64,000 nucleotides of DNA, from assembly GCF_002836735.1 (NCBI RefSeq), contig NZ_PJAS01000054.1, forward strand, positions 1 through 64,000, read 5' to 3'. The notes beneath the pieces are model-generated. The model saw only the letters and a program-made list of their open reading frames with translations. It was not told the origin of the DNA and ran no database searches. Below are positions 23,134 to 32,356 of the stretch, piece by piece. The stretch comes from Psychrobacter sp. 4Bb. GTDB lineage: Bacteria; Pseudomonadota; Gammaproteobacteria; Pseudomonadales; Moraxellaceae. The position numbers were made by a program, and so were the translations under genes. Each line of letters begins with the position of its first letter. Position 1 is the stretch's first letter.

Positions 23134-24512
23134 AAAAATACTCCTTTGCCTGCGCGCTCGTAGCGTTTTTTCATATCCTCAATCTCACGCTCCCATTCCA
23201 AATGCTCAGCATCACCAAAATCGCTAGCAATTTGCTTAAATTCAGCTTGCATTAAGGTATTGAGCCAACGCGCAAAACTGTGAATAATTTGACTATGCCA
23301 AGCGTCATCTTCTTCACGTTCTGCTTTGAACTCAGCTTCACCATCAAGGTCGGCGCGTTTGGGATCGAGCCAAAGCTTCTCAATGCGGTCAAGCTCATAG
23401 TCTTTTGACCAGCCAGCATGTAGGGTAGTGCGTATATCTTCTGCTGCGGCAAATATCTGATATAACACTTCATCGATAGCTCGTTTGCGCGCGTTTCTGA
23501 CATCGACAATATTGCGCGTATCTTTAATGGACTTAAAAATATTTTGGATGGCTTCGCGGGCATTATATTCCATGCCAGTGCTAAAGATACTATTGGCAAA
23601 TTTAGACAACTTAAAAGCGCGGTCTTGTTTAATGATGGGAGGCAGAGAGGGGAGGAGGTAATTACGGCCACCTTGTTTACTCATGAGCAGGCTGACGTTT
23701 TGCGGCTTAGTGCCACCAAGCTGAACGGTTGCTAAATTATTCAAGCTCACATAAGGACGCTGTTCGGCAGTTTTCTTAAAGCGATTATCGCGTGCGGCTT
23801 TATTGTCATCAGAAAATTTAAGATGATTGATGCGTTGGTAAACTTCATGGGTAAGTACAGAAGGATAAAGCGGGACTATATTAATATAATTAAGCTGCTC
23901 AATATCGGTCTCTTCATAAGCGTTAATGACCCATAAGGTCTGTTTGTTACGCTCATGAGTGACTGGCTCAGTAATGTTATTTTGCAAAGCCTCTTTAAAG
24001 GTTTGGTGGTAAGTATTTGCAAGAGTTTGGTCACTGTTAAGTGAAGCAACAAAGTCAGTATTATCTGCTAAGATAAGGTCACGAATTTTAGTTGTCTCAT
24101 TTATTTCAAAATCGAAAAAAGCGGCCAGGGGCAAAGCAGCGGCATTGCCATTGGCATCGATATAGCTACTATCTATTGAGTGCGTACCGACGATGGTTTT
24201 GGGTAAATTATTTATGACTTCAAAACTGACGTTATCGCCCTTAGCGTCAGGATGTACACCTTTTGAGATATGCGTACCAAAATTTAATTGCTTTGCCATG
24301 CGCGTTGCAGCGTCAGCAATCCAATTATTGACGCTATATTTATCTTTAGCATCTGCTAAGGTTTCTTTTAACTCTGAAGCCTTTTCATGCTCCTTATTTT
24401 CAATGGCTTTAGCGAGCTGCTTTTGCTCGGTTTCAGTCTTTTTGTCGTATTGACTAGCAAGAAAGGCTTTGACTGCATTATTGCTAGCCAGCTCTGGGGG
24501 TATATCGTTCAA
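23130..24512 (-). CDS. csy1: type I-F Csy1 (Cas8f), large subunit
   Basis: A 460-residue Cas8f, slightly longer than the Pseudomonas protein. It recognises the CC PAM together with Csy2 and recruits Cas2-3. Family features include NNWIADAATRMAKQL and HISKGVHPDAKGDN near residue 90, and the C-terminal helical bundle with HSFARWLNTLMQAEFKQ. It starts 138 bases after cas2-3; that gap contains no gene but may hold a secondary promoter. It overlaps csy2 by four bases. Confidence 0.93.
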   Translation of the reverse strand: MNDIPPELASNNAVKAFLASQYDKKTETEQKQLAKAIENKEHEKASELKETLADAKDKYSVNNWIADAATRMAKQLNFGTHISKGVHPDAKGDNVSFEVINNLPKTIVGTHSIDSSYIDANGNAAALPLAAFFDFEINETTKIRDLILADNTDFVASLNSDQTLANTYHQTFKEALQNNITEPVTHERNKQTLWVINAYEETDIEQLNYINIVPLYPSVLTHEVYQRINHLKFSDDNKAARDNRFKKTAEQRPYVSLNNLATVQLGGTKPQNVSLLMSKQGGRNYLLPSLPPIIKQDRAFKLSKFANSIFSTGMEYNAREAIQNIFKSIKDTRNIVDVRNARKRAIDEVLYQIFAAAEDIRTTLHAGWSKDYELDRIEKLWLDPKRADLDGEAEFKAEREEDDAWHSQIIHSFARWLNTLMQAEFKQIASDFGDAEHLEWEREIEDMKKRYERAGKGVFL

Positions 24513-24650
24513 GATTAGCTCCTTTTATCATTTGCAAATTTTAGTCATTTAAATTAGTAATCCGTGATGCTATGTTTAGCTGAAGTATTTGTAATTATTA
24601 GAAAAAATAGAAAGTATTTACTTAGAATCATGCTTTTCCATGCCAATAAC

Positions 24651-27600
24651 TCACTCCCGCACAAAACCAAAAAACTCACAAAACGCCCAGCCTCGACTGT
24701 TATTAGCCTTGATGCTATCAAGAGATACCGATGAGTAGGTAATGGCTAACGAACGCAAGCTCTTATCAGGCTGAGCCACTTTCAAGTCTTGCAAGACGTC
24801 ATTCAATGAAGTACTCAACCACGGCTTTATTTGCGCGTGCTCAAAATTAAAGTCTAGCGGCTGAATGGTTTTATTATGAATGGTAGATTTAACTAAACCT
24901 TTTTCAAATACATCTTCTGCATAGTAAGCATCAAACCCTGTCGTTGGCACATCAGTTTCTTCATCATCATTAACCATGCGCGGAATTAATAACCAATCGT
25001 CTTGCGGAGTGCCCGCTCGAAAAGGACTGATTTGCTGTAGATGAGTATGCGTACGATTGGCTGTGGCTTTGCTATCCCAGTAAGCATTAACGTAGTTGAG
25101 CTTAGGGTTGTTAAGTAGATGCCGCATAACTTGGTGTTCGAGGTCGCTCAGCGTTTCTACTGTTTTATCATGAGCAGCTTTAATTCTAGGTCTGGCATCA
25201 ACTTGTGCTAATTGTTCTGCTATCATTAGCTCATTCAAATCGTAGCTTGGTGGTTTAAACAGCGTGGTCTCAAACCCTGGATGGGTAAAGATAGGGCGCT
25301 TGCCATTAGGGTGCTTAAAGTAGCGAATATTGTATTGCAGCAGCAGGATATTTGGCTCATTAGCAACCTTGTCAGGACGATGTCGCCAGACACGCCCAGC
25401 CAGCTGGATGATAGAGCGCATAGAGGAAGGTTCTACGATTGCCCAGTCATAATCATGGTCGCGCCCGACTTCTGCGACAGGAGTAGCCAGTACCATAAAG
25501 ATATGATTTTTATTAGGGTTATTAGCAATGGCTTGCTTAATCTCAGAATGATCAAAAATGCCAACTTTACTATCGCTACGGTCTAAAATTCTATCCAGCT
25601 TATTCTCCAAAGCATTGCGCAGTAGTAAAAGCTGCTTAGCGTGATAGCACGCTACATGTATAACCGTGTCATCTGGCACCGTTATGCTGTCTGCTTTAAA
25701 TAACTGCATAGCGATACTGGTAATGTTGTTAATATTGGCAACGCGAATGAGTCCAATGCTTACCCGCACATCTTTATCAGCTTGAAGCTTATTATCAGAC
25801 ACTTCATGATACTTATAGTGCAAGCCTATGGCAGCATCAACCAAAGTCTGTGCCAAAGTGCTATAAAACTGCGACGCTTTATCCTTTGTATAGTTAGCTG
25901 AAAAAGGCAGTATTTCTGCCTTACGTCTGATAGGTTGCTGGGCTAAATAGCTGGCACGTTTTTCACAAAATTGTTTATGACTGTTTTGAAAGCCATTAAC
26001 GTCGCTGCATTGTTCCGATAGCATCGCTTTGGGCTGTTCATCGAACCATGCGCAAACTACTTTTGGCGTAGGTTTATTCTGACTTTGATTAAATAGTTTT
26101 CGCCCCTCCATATAGGCTTCAAACAGTCCTGTCACCAAGTCAGGGGTCAAGGTTGCAGATGAAAGCAGCACTCGCGTACCAAAAAGTCCTGCTAGATGCA
26201 CTAAACGCGACAGCGCAGGCAAGTCAGCTTGATCAAAGTCATCAGGTTCATCGAGTATTAAGTCACTACTGAGCAGTCGCAGCATGGGGGCAATATATTT
26301 ACCACCACGTTTGCACTCAGAGGCTTGGATAATATGGTCAACGGTGCAGGTCACGATAGGCGCAAATATTAAATCGCGTGCTTTAGGGCTAGCGATGACC
26401 GTATCGAGATTCAGCGCCTCATAGTCTTGATAGTCAATGTCGCTATCGACGATTTCATCTAACAAATCTTCGCTGGACTCACTACCGAAAGTTTCAGACT
26501 CATTATCAGGCTCATCGTCCTTTTTATATTCACCGATAATGTCAGTAATATCATTAGTCTTGTTATCGTATGCCAGCTCAAACAATTTTTTATTGGCACT
26601 ACCACCGACTAATATGGCTAACTGGTCACCTGCCAATTTTAAGTTTTTACGAAAGCTTAAACCGGTCTGCAAGGTTAGAATCCGCAGTCCTAAAGCGATA
26701 GTAAAGCGCGCTCCTTTTTTTGGGTCAGCTAGAGCGTACATGATACGTGCATTACCGATGGTTTTACCTGCGCCTGTCGATGCCATATTAACTCCGAAAA
26801 ACCCATGCTCGCGCGTGGCTTCTTGCAAACCATAAGTCATCTTGAAAGCTTGATTCTGCCATTTAAAACGTTCAATCCCAGTAGGTTTAGCTAATGGATC
26901 ATGATTACGTAGTGTTGGCATTTCACTGGCAATGATAGGAAGTGCACGACAAAAATGTGCTGTAAAAGCTCCGACACCTAATAGATGCTCCTCAAGAGAT
27001 TGCTTAACGGTTGGCGTGCTGGCGGTTCGGTCGGTATTAGCGGCTAAATTTTTAAAGCTGCTATCGACTGTGATACAGCGAGAGTCGTCTTCTTTGAGAC
27101 TAGAGTAATTGTGGTCACCTACCATTAAACACAGACGTGATAAATGTAATAAAAACGGGTCGCTGATGGCTTTCTTATCCTCAGAAGCTTGTTGACTTAA
27201 TTGCATTAAGGTCGCGTCATTTAAGGCTTTTTTAGACCAACGCTTGATATTCTTTTGCCAAGCTGGACTATTAATGACTAAATGCTCAAATTGCCAAAAG
27301 TCCTTTAATTGCGCTTTGGTCATCTCCTCTAAAGACTTAGGGTTTTTTACCCAATAGTCGAAAGGCTCAATTTTTCCATAAAACTGATTTAAGTCTCTTT
27401 TAATCTCTAACGTATTTTGAGGTAATTGCAAACGTTGAATATCTTTGTAAGGGTAAAAAACCTTTTTGATAGGTGGCAAGCGGTGATGAGTGACAATCAG
27501 CCAAGCAACCCACTGTGCTAGGGGCGGCATAGCTTTTATATTGACGACATCTTTATTAGCATTAGATAGTAGATTGTCTATATTGTTATTTTCTAACCAT

Positions 27601-28133
27601 TCATTTAAATTCATTAAATGGTCAAGCCATGCTTCGTCAGTGCTGCAATCGCCAATCATCAGCTCAAACAGTTTTAATGATATCCATTCATGCCGATAAG
27701 AGTCGCCTTGTTTACTACCGACAAGGAGTTTCTTTTGAAAACCAATCGTTGATTTGCCAATGTCGTGCAGTAGCGCAGCAATGGTAGCAATGATTTGGAT
27801 ACTACTGGCATACGTCCAATCATTCTCCCATTCACTGTGTAAGATATTACGCTTAGTACGGTTCACAGGAACCACACCAACCTCATTAAACCGCCGCTTA
27901 TTACCCACAATCCATACCAACTCCGTCAGCTGACGAGTCTTATTACGATGACAGCTGACCGCCGTAGATTTGGTCGCTGACTTACGCAAGAGCTGCTTAA
28001 CCGTCTGTAGCCCATCCTCAGTAATAGCCGTCTGCCAAACGTTATCACCAATGCGGTTAGCAAAGGAGTCTAAGATACGCCGTGTACGCTTAAGTGATTT
28101 CTTCTCACATTGAGAGACAAAGGTAACAATCAT
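24651..28133 (-). CDS. cas3: type I-F Cas2-Cas3 fusion (nuclease-helicase with adaptation subunit)
   Basis: An 1160-residue fusion unique to type I-F. Residues 1 to about 95 are Cas2 (MIVTFVSQCEKKSLKRTRRI). An HD nuclease domain follows (ATIAALLHDIGKS, with a later LIVTHHRLPP His pair), then a superfamily-2 helicase: Walker A in NMASTGAGKTIGN, a DEPDD box in LILDEPDDFDQ, SSAT in LLSSATLTP and motif VI in QLAGRVWRHR. It degrades targeted DNA after recruitment by the Csy complex and pairs with Cas1 for spacer uptake. It starts three bases after cas1. Confidence 0.97.
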   Translation of the reverse strand: MIVTFVSQCEKKSLKRTRRILDSFANRIGDNVWQTAITEDGLQTVKQLLRKSATKSTAVSCHRNKTRQLTELVWIVGNKRRFNEVGVVPVNRTKRNILHSEWENDWTYASSIQIIATIAALLHDIGKSTIGFQKKLLVGSKQGDSYRHEWISLKLFELMIGDCSTDEAWLDHLMNLNEWLENNNIDNLLSNANKDVVNIKAMPPLAQWVAWLIVTHHRLPPIKKVFYPYKDIQRLQLPQNTLEIKRDLNQFYGKIEPFDYWVKNPKSLEEMTKAQLKDFWQFEHLVINSPAWQKNIKRWSKKALNDATLMQLSQQASEDKKAISDPFLLHLSRLCLMVGDHNYSSLKEDDSRCITVDSSFKNLAANTDRTASTPTVKQSLEEHLLGVGAFTAHFCRALPIIASEMPTLRNHDPLAKPTGIERFKWQNQAFKMTYGLQEATREHGFFGVNMASTGAGKTIGNARIMYALADPKKGARFTIALGLRILTLQTGLSFRKNLKLAGDQLAILVGGSANKKLFELAYDNKTNDITDIIGEYKKDDEPDNESETFGSESSEDLLDEIVDSDIDYQDYEALNLDTVIASPKARDLIFAPIVTCTVDHIIQASECKRGGKYIAPMLRLLSSDLILDEPDDFDQADLPALSRLVHLAGLFGTRVLLSSATLTPDLVTGLFEAYMEGRKLFNQSQNKPTPKVVCAWFDEQPKAMLSEQCSDVNGFQNSHKQFCEKRASYLAQQPIRRKAEILPFSANYTKDKASQFYSTLAQTLVDAAIGLHYKYHEVSDNKLQADKDVRVSIGLIRVANINNITSIAMQLFKADSITVPDDTVIHVACYHAKQLLLLRNALENKLDRILDRSDSKVGIFDHSEIKQAIANNPNKNHIFMVLATPVAEVGRDHDYDWAIVEPSSMRSIIQLAGRVWRHRPDKVANEPNILLLQYNIRYFKHPNGKRPIFTHPGFETTLFKPPSYDLNELMIAEQLAQVDARPRIKAAHDKTVETLSDLEHQVMRHLLNNPKLNYVNAYWDSKATANRTHTHLQQISPFRAGTPQDDWLLIPRMVNDDEETDVPTTGFDAYYAEDVFEKGLVKSTIHNKTIQPLDFNFEHAQIKPWLSTSLNDVLQDLKVAQPDKSLRSLAITYSSVSLDSIKANNSRGWAFCEFFGFVRE

Positions 28134-28136
28134 TTT

Positions 28137-29129
28137 CTACACTTTCCACTTAGTCATCGCCAACTGTTTAACCACCTCAAACTGATAATCCAGCGCTTTG
28201 TGCTTGGTAAACATATTAATGCACTCTTGACGAAACTCTTGCTCGCTCATGTTTTCGCTAGCGCAGATAAAGGCGAGGGGTAGCACCAGTGCGTCCTTGA
28301 TAATATCGGCAATATCGAACACCAAGGCACCGCGCCGTGTCTTACCATGCATCACCGCAAAACCGTGCGGAATGCCAAGCGTCCATGAGGTCGTGGCACC
28401 GAGACCGTACGCCAGATAGTTGCCATGATTTAAGAAGCCGTTAGCTTTATCGATACCATCGTGCTCACGGGTAAAGCCATCATAACCCGTATTTTTGGCA
28501 GCTAGCTTATACAGTTGCTTGGTCAGGCGGGCTTCCAATTGCAATAAATGCATAACCTCTGTCTGCTTATCGATTTGCTGAATATTATCATTGAGCAGTT
28601 TCTGTATCGCATCGATATTGCTGTCAAAACCCCACCGTTTAAGGTCGCTGTCTTTATTCCATACCGCTTGCAGATAAGCAACGCGAGCTATTTGCAACTG
28701 CTTGGCTGCAGCAAGGCGTTTATCATCATCCCACCACCAGCTCATCCAACCTTGAATATATCCAGTCGGTCGATACTCGCTTTGCGGAGTCATCCACTCA
28801 ACATAGACCTCACGCTCTGTGCCCATAAATAACGGCATACCACCACCGCCGCAAAAGCCAACTAACACGCCTGCTTGTGATAGAAGGCGCATCGCCGCTT
28901 GAGTAATGGAGGTGCCTGTACCAAGTAGAATGGAGGTAGTGTTAGCGATAGGAATATTATAATAGAGGTTAGCTTTGTCATCTTCAGTAAGATATAACAC
29001 ACGTCCGTTCTTTTGCATGACTCGGCAATGCGACAGGTAGTAGATATTGGCACGTTTGGAGTGCAAAATGGTTTTGAGATCTGAAGAGACAAAGCTATTG
29101 TCGGTATAGGCATTATTGGGTTTCGCCAT
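28137..29129 (-). CDS. cas1: type I-F Cas1 integrase
   Basis: A 330-residue Cas1, the integrase that inserts new spacers. The metal-binding residues are expected at the Glu of QLEARLTKQLYKLAAK (about 190), the His in LGIPHGFAVMHGKTRRG and the Asp in ALVFDIADIIKD. The N-terminus contains the hairpin-domain run NIYYLSHCRVMQKNGRV. It is the first gene of the cas operon, with a 176-base gene-free interval upstream that should contain the operon promoter. Confidence 0.96.
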   Translation of the reverse strand: MAKPNNAYTDNSFVSSDLKTILHSKRANIYYLSHCRVMQKNGRVLYLTEDDKANLYYNIPIANTTSILLGTGTSITQAAMRLLSQAGVLVGFCGGGGMPLFMGTEREVYVEWMTPQSEYRPTGYIQGWMSWWWDDDKRLAAAKQLQIARVAYLQAVWNKDSDLKRWGFDSNIDAIQKLLNDNIQQIDKQTEVMHLLQLEARLTKQLYKLAAKNTGYDGFTREHDGIDKANGFLNHGNYLAYGLGATTSWTLGIPHGFAVMHGKTRRGALVFDIADIIKDALVLPLAFICASENMSEQEFRQECINMFTKHKALDYQFEVVKQLAMTKWKV

Positions 29130-29262
29130 TATAGTTCCGTCTATTAACAGTGATAAAAAATTGAATATGAATTCACTTTAACGAAACTTTGTTGACAAAA
29201 CAATATTTAAAAGGACATTAGCGACAACAGATGTCGTTAAAGTTTTAAAAAGCAATAAGAAA

Positions 29263-29284
29263 CCAGACAACCTAAGTTGTCTGG
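29263..29284 (-). terminator. hairpin between the small integrase-linked genes and cas1
   Basis: A 9-bp stem CCAGACAAC/GTTGTCTGG with a 4-base loop. On the minus strand it is followed by TTTCTTATT, a weak T-run. It sits 22 bases after the stop of the 106-residue gene, so it probably ends the integrase transcript before the cas promoter. Confidence 0.6.
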
Positions 29285-29305
29285 CAATAAATTTTTTCTA
29301 AAAAC

Positions 29306-29626
29306 CTATCTGTCTACAATAAGCTGTCCACCAGAAAAGCTAATACACCCCTCACAAAACCAAGAATTTAATCTCCTTGCATAAGGTACATCTGCTGGGA
29401 CATCTAATTGATAGGGACGACCACAGTACTCACAGTGTACGTCATCTAAATAAACCTGACATTTTGCAAGTGTAGCAAATAAAACATCAGTCTCCGTGTT
29501 GTGGTCATAACAAAGCAGTTCTAAATGCGCTATATAATCACTGGGCGACGCATAGGACCAATACTCATAGCACAGACGCTTTGCTGTATCCTCCAGAGCT
29601 GAATCAAAGACGAAGTTCATACTCAT
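29306..29626 (-). CDS. small CxxC-type zinc-ribbon-like hypothetical protein
   Basis: About 106 residues from ATG 29626, which follows AAGGAGGG at a good distance; a longer frame upstream lacks such a site. The C-terminal part holds two Cys pairs, Cys-Glu-Tyr-Cys and Cys-Glu-Gly-Cys about 25 residues apart (HCEYCGRPYQLDV and FCEGCISF), which suggests a structural zinc ribbon. The N-terminal part is acidic and helical. It lies after the integrase and a 96-residue gene, in the same orientation, and before cas1. I do not recognise the family; a small regulator of the element is possible. Confidence 0.6.
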   Translation of the reverse strand: MSMNFVFDSALEDTAKRLCYEYWSYASPSDYIAHLELLCYDHNTETDVLFATLAKCQVYLDDVHCEYCGRPYQLDVPADVPYARRLNSWFCEGCISFSGGQLIVDR

Positions 29627-29636
29627 AATACCCTCC

Positions 29637-29927
29637 TTAGTATCCATAGCCAGTTTGAGGTAGGAGCTCGTAAAGCTTACTCTGTAGCTGACTACACATA
29701 TCATCAACGACATAGTCAGGATTGGCCTCTAAGCGCATTTGAACCCATATGCGCAGCGCCATATGATTATCAAAGCAACTATCAATACTTAGGAACCTAG
29801 CCAAACCAGTACCTGACTGAATGCAGAGCTCACAGATGAGGTAGTTAGCAATATTATCTGCGCCATTACTGACATAGCCACTAGGTTTAAACGTCGCATG
29901 CAGTTTATCGTAATCAATCATTTTCAT
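29637..29927 (-). CDS. small hypothetical protein overlapping the integrase gene
   Basis: About 96 residues from ATG 29927 (MKMIDYDKLHATFKPSGYV), preceded by AAGGGG. The start lies inside the last 14 bases of the integrase gene, implying coupled translation. It contains NYLICELCIQSGTG and a helical C-terminus ending QTGYGY. The next gene follows within about 10 bases. Its function is unknown. Its fixed place between integrase and cas genes marks it as element-encoded. Confidence 0.6.
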   Translation of the reverse strand: MKMIDYDKLHATFKPSGYVSNGADNIANYLICELCIQSGTGLARFLSIDSCFDNHMALRIWVQMRLEANPDYVVDDMCSQLQSKLYELLPQTGYGY

Positions 29928-31125
29928 TGTGAGGCCCCTTATCGGTAGATACCTGAGCAATCTGACTGCGATTGACCAATGCTTCAAACGCACTACCATC
30001 CTGTCGAGTCATGTTCGGTACATAGCGACTATATGTATTAAACAGCATCTTGGTTGTAGAGTGTCCCATTTGACTGGCAATCCATTCAGGACTTTCGCCA
30101 GCAGCCAACCATAGCGTTGCTGCGGTATGACGGGTCTGATAAGCATTGCGCTTCTTCAGACCTAAAATCTTAAGAGTAGGGTGCCAAACACGCTTATTCA
30201 CATTGTTGTAATCAAGTGGCTCACCCGTATGTGCGCAAAACACATAGTCAGATCGCTTATAAGTGATGGTCTGCTGTTCCTTCAGAGCATCGTAGACCCA
30301 AGGTGACATTTGAATTGCACGATAAGACTCTTGAGTTTTAGGAGGAACAATTTTGCCTTTAACATAAGCTTGTTTGATCACAATCTCACGTCGATTAAAG
30401 TCAATGTTCTCCCACGTTAACCCATCAATCTCACTCGTACGCATACCTGTAAAAAAACGTACCAGATAATAATTGCGATAGTCTGCTCTCACCCCATTAA
30501 TAAACGTCCAAACCTCACTTAGTGTGAATGGTTGGATATCCGTTTTAGGTTGCTTGAGCGCATTGATATCGTAGTAAGGATTATCAAATTTATAGCGTTT
30601 AGCCGCTTCTTTTAGTATCATACCCAAAGGTACCATTATCGAATTGATGCGTGCCGCTGACAGATGTTTGTTAGCTTTTCCGTACGTTACTTTGGCGAGC
30701 GATGAACGGAAGGCTAATACATCTGTCTTTTTTATGAGATGAATGGGCTTAGTCCCAAACTTAACAATCAAGTACATATCAATAATCTCCTTTATTTTGC
30801 GCTTGTAAGTATCACGCCATTCAATTTCTTTTTCAGCAAACCATAATTCTGCAAACTGTTCAAAAGAAGGCGTATCGGTACTAATGCATTCCTTGCGGTC
30901 GTTTAACGCTACCATCTGTGCCGCTTTATCACTTTTTGGAAAGTACTTAGCGTAGTTGAACAGTCCTAAGATGATTTCTGCTTCCATCTTCTCAATCACT
31001 TTTTCAAGCTTCTTGCGATTTGCTGGTGTGTCTGTTAGGTTTGTCGTCTCCCGACAGCGTATACCCATGTAATAAAAATCGACAAATAGCATATTGCTCC
31101 CTCTACGGGTTCTAATACTAGCCAT
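29914..31125 (-). CDS. tyrosine integrase of a tRNA-Val-associated genomic island (DUF3596-type arm domain)
   Basis: A 403-residue phage-type integrase. The N-terminus (SIRTRRGSNMLFVDFYYMG then CRETTNLTDTPANRKKL) is the DUF3596 arm-binding domain, followed by the SAM-like core-binding domain and the catalytic domain. Active-site stretches are FFTGMRTSEIDGLTWE (Arg), YQTRHTAATLWLAAG (His-x-x-Arg-like box) and MGHSTTKMLFNTYSRYV (His and nucleophilic Tyr). It lies about 840 bases from the 3' end of a tRNA-Val gene, with excisionase-like and Xre-type genes between, the standard layout for integration at a tRNA. Confidence 0.93.
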   Translation of the reverse strand: MASIRTRRGSNMLFVDFYYMGIRCRETTNLTDTPANRKKLEKVIEKMEAEIILGLFNYAKYFPKSDKAAQMVALNDRKECISTDTPSFEQFAELWFAEKEIEWRDTYKRKIKEIIDMYLIVKFGTKPIHLIKKTDVLAFRSSLAKVTYGKANKHLSAARINSIMVPLGMILKEAAKRYKFDNPYYDINALKQPKTDIQPFTLSEVWTFINGVRADYRNYYLVRFFTGMRTSEIDGLTWENIDFNRREIVIKQAYVKGKIVPPKTQESYRAIQMSPWVYDALKEQQTITYKRSDYVFCAHTGEPLDYNNVNKRVWHPTLKILGLKKRNAYQTRHTAATLWLAAGESPEWIASQMGHSTTKMLFNTYSRYVPNMTRQDGSAFEALVNRSQIAQVSTDKGPHNEND

Positions 31126-31136
31126 CCTATTCCTCC

Positions 31137-31352
31137 TTATTGTAGTGCCATGGCATTGACGCTACCGGCAATGCCAGTGCGCATATCTTTTTCAATCTCT
31201 TCCCAAATGTACAAAATTTTACGACCACCGAATGGGCGTATATAATGAATGCCTTCGATAAGCACGCTATCTTTGAGCTCATTACGGATAGTACGAGGGT
31301 TATATTTGATGAGCTCAGAAAGCTCTTGGGTAGTTAGGTAGGTATGTGACAT
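31137..31352 (-). CDS. excisionase-like DNA-binding protein
   Basis: About 71 residues from ATG 31352, six bases after AGGGAA; an ATG seven codons upstream would overlap that site. It begins MSHTYLTTQELSELIKYN and has a winged-helix/MerR-like reading head (TTQELSELIKYNPRTIRN) followed by HYIRPFGGRKILYIWEEIEK, which resembles excisionases that recognise the att region. It lies 11 bases upstream of the integrase on the same strand, so the two should be co-expressed. It probably directs excision and may regulate the integrase. Confidence 0.75.
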   Translation of the reverse strand: MSHTYLTTQELSELIKYNPRTIRNELKDSVLIEGIHYIRPFGGRKILYIWEEIEKDMRTGIAGSVNAMALQ

Positions 31353-31392
31353 AATAAATTCCCTGTAAGCCAATTAAATAACTAGGTTGTTT

Positions 31393-31438
31393 TATCGAGA
31401 TAACAAATAGTTTTATAAAAGTAATTTGTTGTTCGATA
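31393..31438. promoter_or_regulatory. inverted repeat between the excisionase and Xre genes, candidate operator
   Basis: TATCGA-GAT-AACAAAT at 31393 is mirrored by ATTTGTT-GT-TCGATA ending at 31438. These are long imperfect arms around an A/T-rich centre in the divergent promoter region. This is a natural binding site for the Xre-type repressor encoded at 31503. Confidence 0.55.
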
Positions 31439-31502
31439 GAATTACTTTACTAGCTATTGTTAGTTGATGCAAGTACTTTTTTAGTCTATTAAGGAATTAT
31501 TA

Positions 31503-31727
31503 ATGATTTTATGTAATTTACCAGTGCTACTAGCTGAACGACGTATGAAGGTGGCAGATCTAATAAGGATGACAGGAATTAGTAAGTCGACAGTGCACAA
31601 GATCTATAACGAACAGACTTCAAGAATAGATTTTGACACTATGGATAAAATTTGTGAGGCACTAGATATTGAAGTAGGTGATTTATTTACTTATGTACCT
31701 AACGAGTCGCTAGATAAAGAGAAGTAA
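31503..31727 (+). CDS. Xre/Cro-family helix-turn-helix regulator
   Basis: A 74-residue protein with AAGGAATT upstream. It is almost entirely one Cro/C1-type helix-turn-helix: LLAERRMKVADLIRMTGISK (helices 1-2) and KSTVHKIYNEQTSRIDFDT (recognition helix region), then MDKICEALDIEVGDLFTYVP. It is divergent from the excisionase and integrase genes and likely represses them and itself through the inverted repeat at 31393-31438. Confidence 0.85.
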   Translation: MILCNLPVLLAERRMKVADLIRMTGISKSTVHKIYNEQTSRIDFDTMDKICEALDIEVGDLFTYVPNESLDKEK

Positions 31728-31928
31728 ATCAATTTTGAGATTGCTTTAGATAGTTTAGGGTAGAGGTCAAAAGTGCTACTCTGAAAGAAAGGCGAAATAG
31801 ATAGCAGGCGCAACTTAGGCACAATTTGGGCACACACGTTTTTTGATGATGTTTGCTGAAAGTGAGAAAAGAGGTAATTTGAATCGACGTATAGTTTCCT
31901 TTTCCGCTACAGCCCATATTTCACGGAC

Positions 31929-31962
31929 AAAAAAAAGCCCCAATCTTAAGATTGGGGCTTTT
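31929..31962 (-). terminator. Rho-independent terminator of the tRNA-Val gene
   Basis: Stem AGCCCCAATCTT/AAGATTGGGGCT, perfectly paired, flanked by A-run and T-run. On the minus strand it follows the tRNA 3' end within seven bases. It lies on the island side of the tRNA and may be part of the attachment region. Confidence 0.85.
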
Positions 31963-31968
31963 CGAATC

Positions 31969-32045
<77 letters not shown>

Positions 32046-32058
32046 ATTTAGGTTGAGC

Positions 32059-32086
32059 ATTTTAGCAAGTTTCCCAGACTTTGCAA
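32059..32086 (-). promoter_or_regulatory. candidate sigma-70 promoter of tRNA-Val
   Basis: On the minus strand TTGCAA (32081-32086) and TAAAAT (32059-32064) are separated by 16 bases, ending 13 bases before the tRNA 5' end. This fits a -35/-10 pair for the tRNA. Confidence 0.5.
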
Positions 32087-32356
32087 GTCTTTTTTAGCAT
32101 AAACCTCTTTTATTATCATAATATCTGCTATTCAGGCTTATATCAGTTAGGGGGATATATTTTTGTAAATATTTACTAAACATTTAATTTAATACGTTTA
32201 GTTTTTATTGTTAACAAACAGGGTGACGCTAATGATTAAACCCTTATAACTGGTATGATATCTTTCTAAGCGATGCAATCATCATGATAATAATGACTTC
32301 AAGTCAGTCATGTTGAGTAAGCGTTAAACAAATATTAGAAATAGTTGGAGAATAAC

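Noticed and set aside
1..31968. Second copy of the tRNA-Val 3' end as the other island attachment site
   Set aside because: None was found by eye; the other end is probably outside the window or has diverged.
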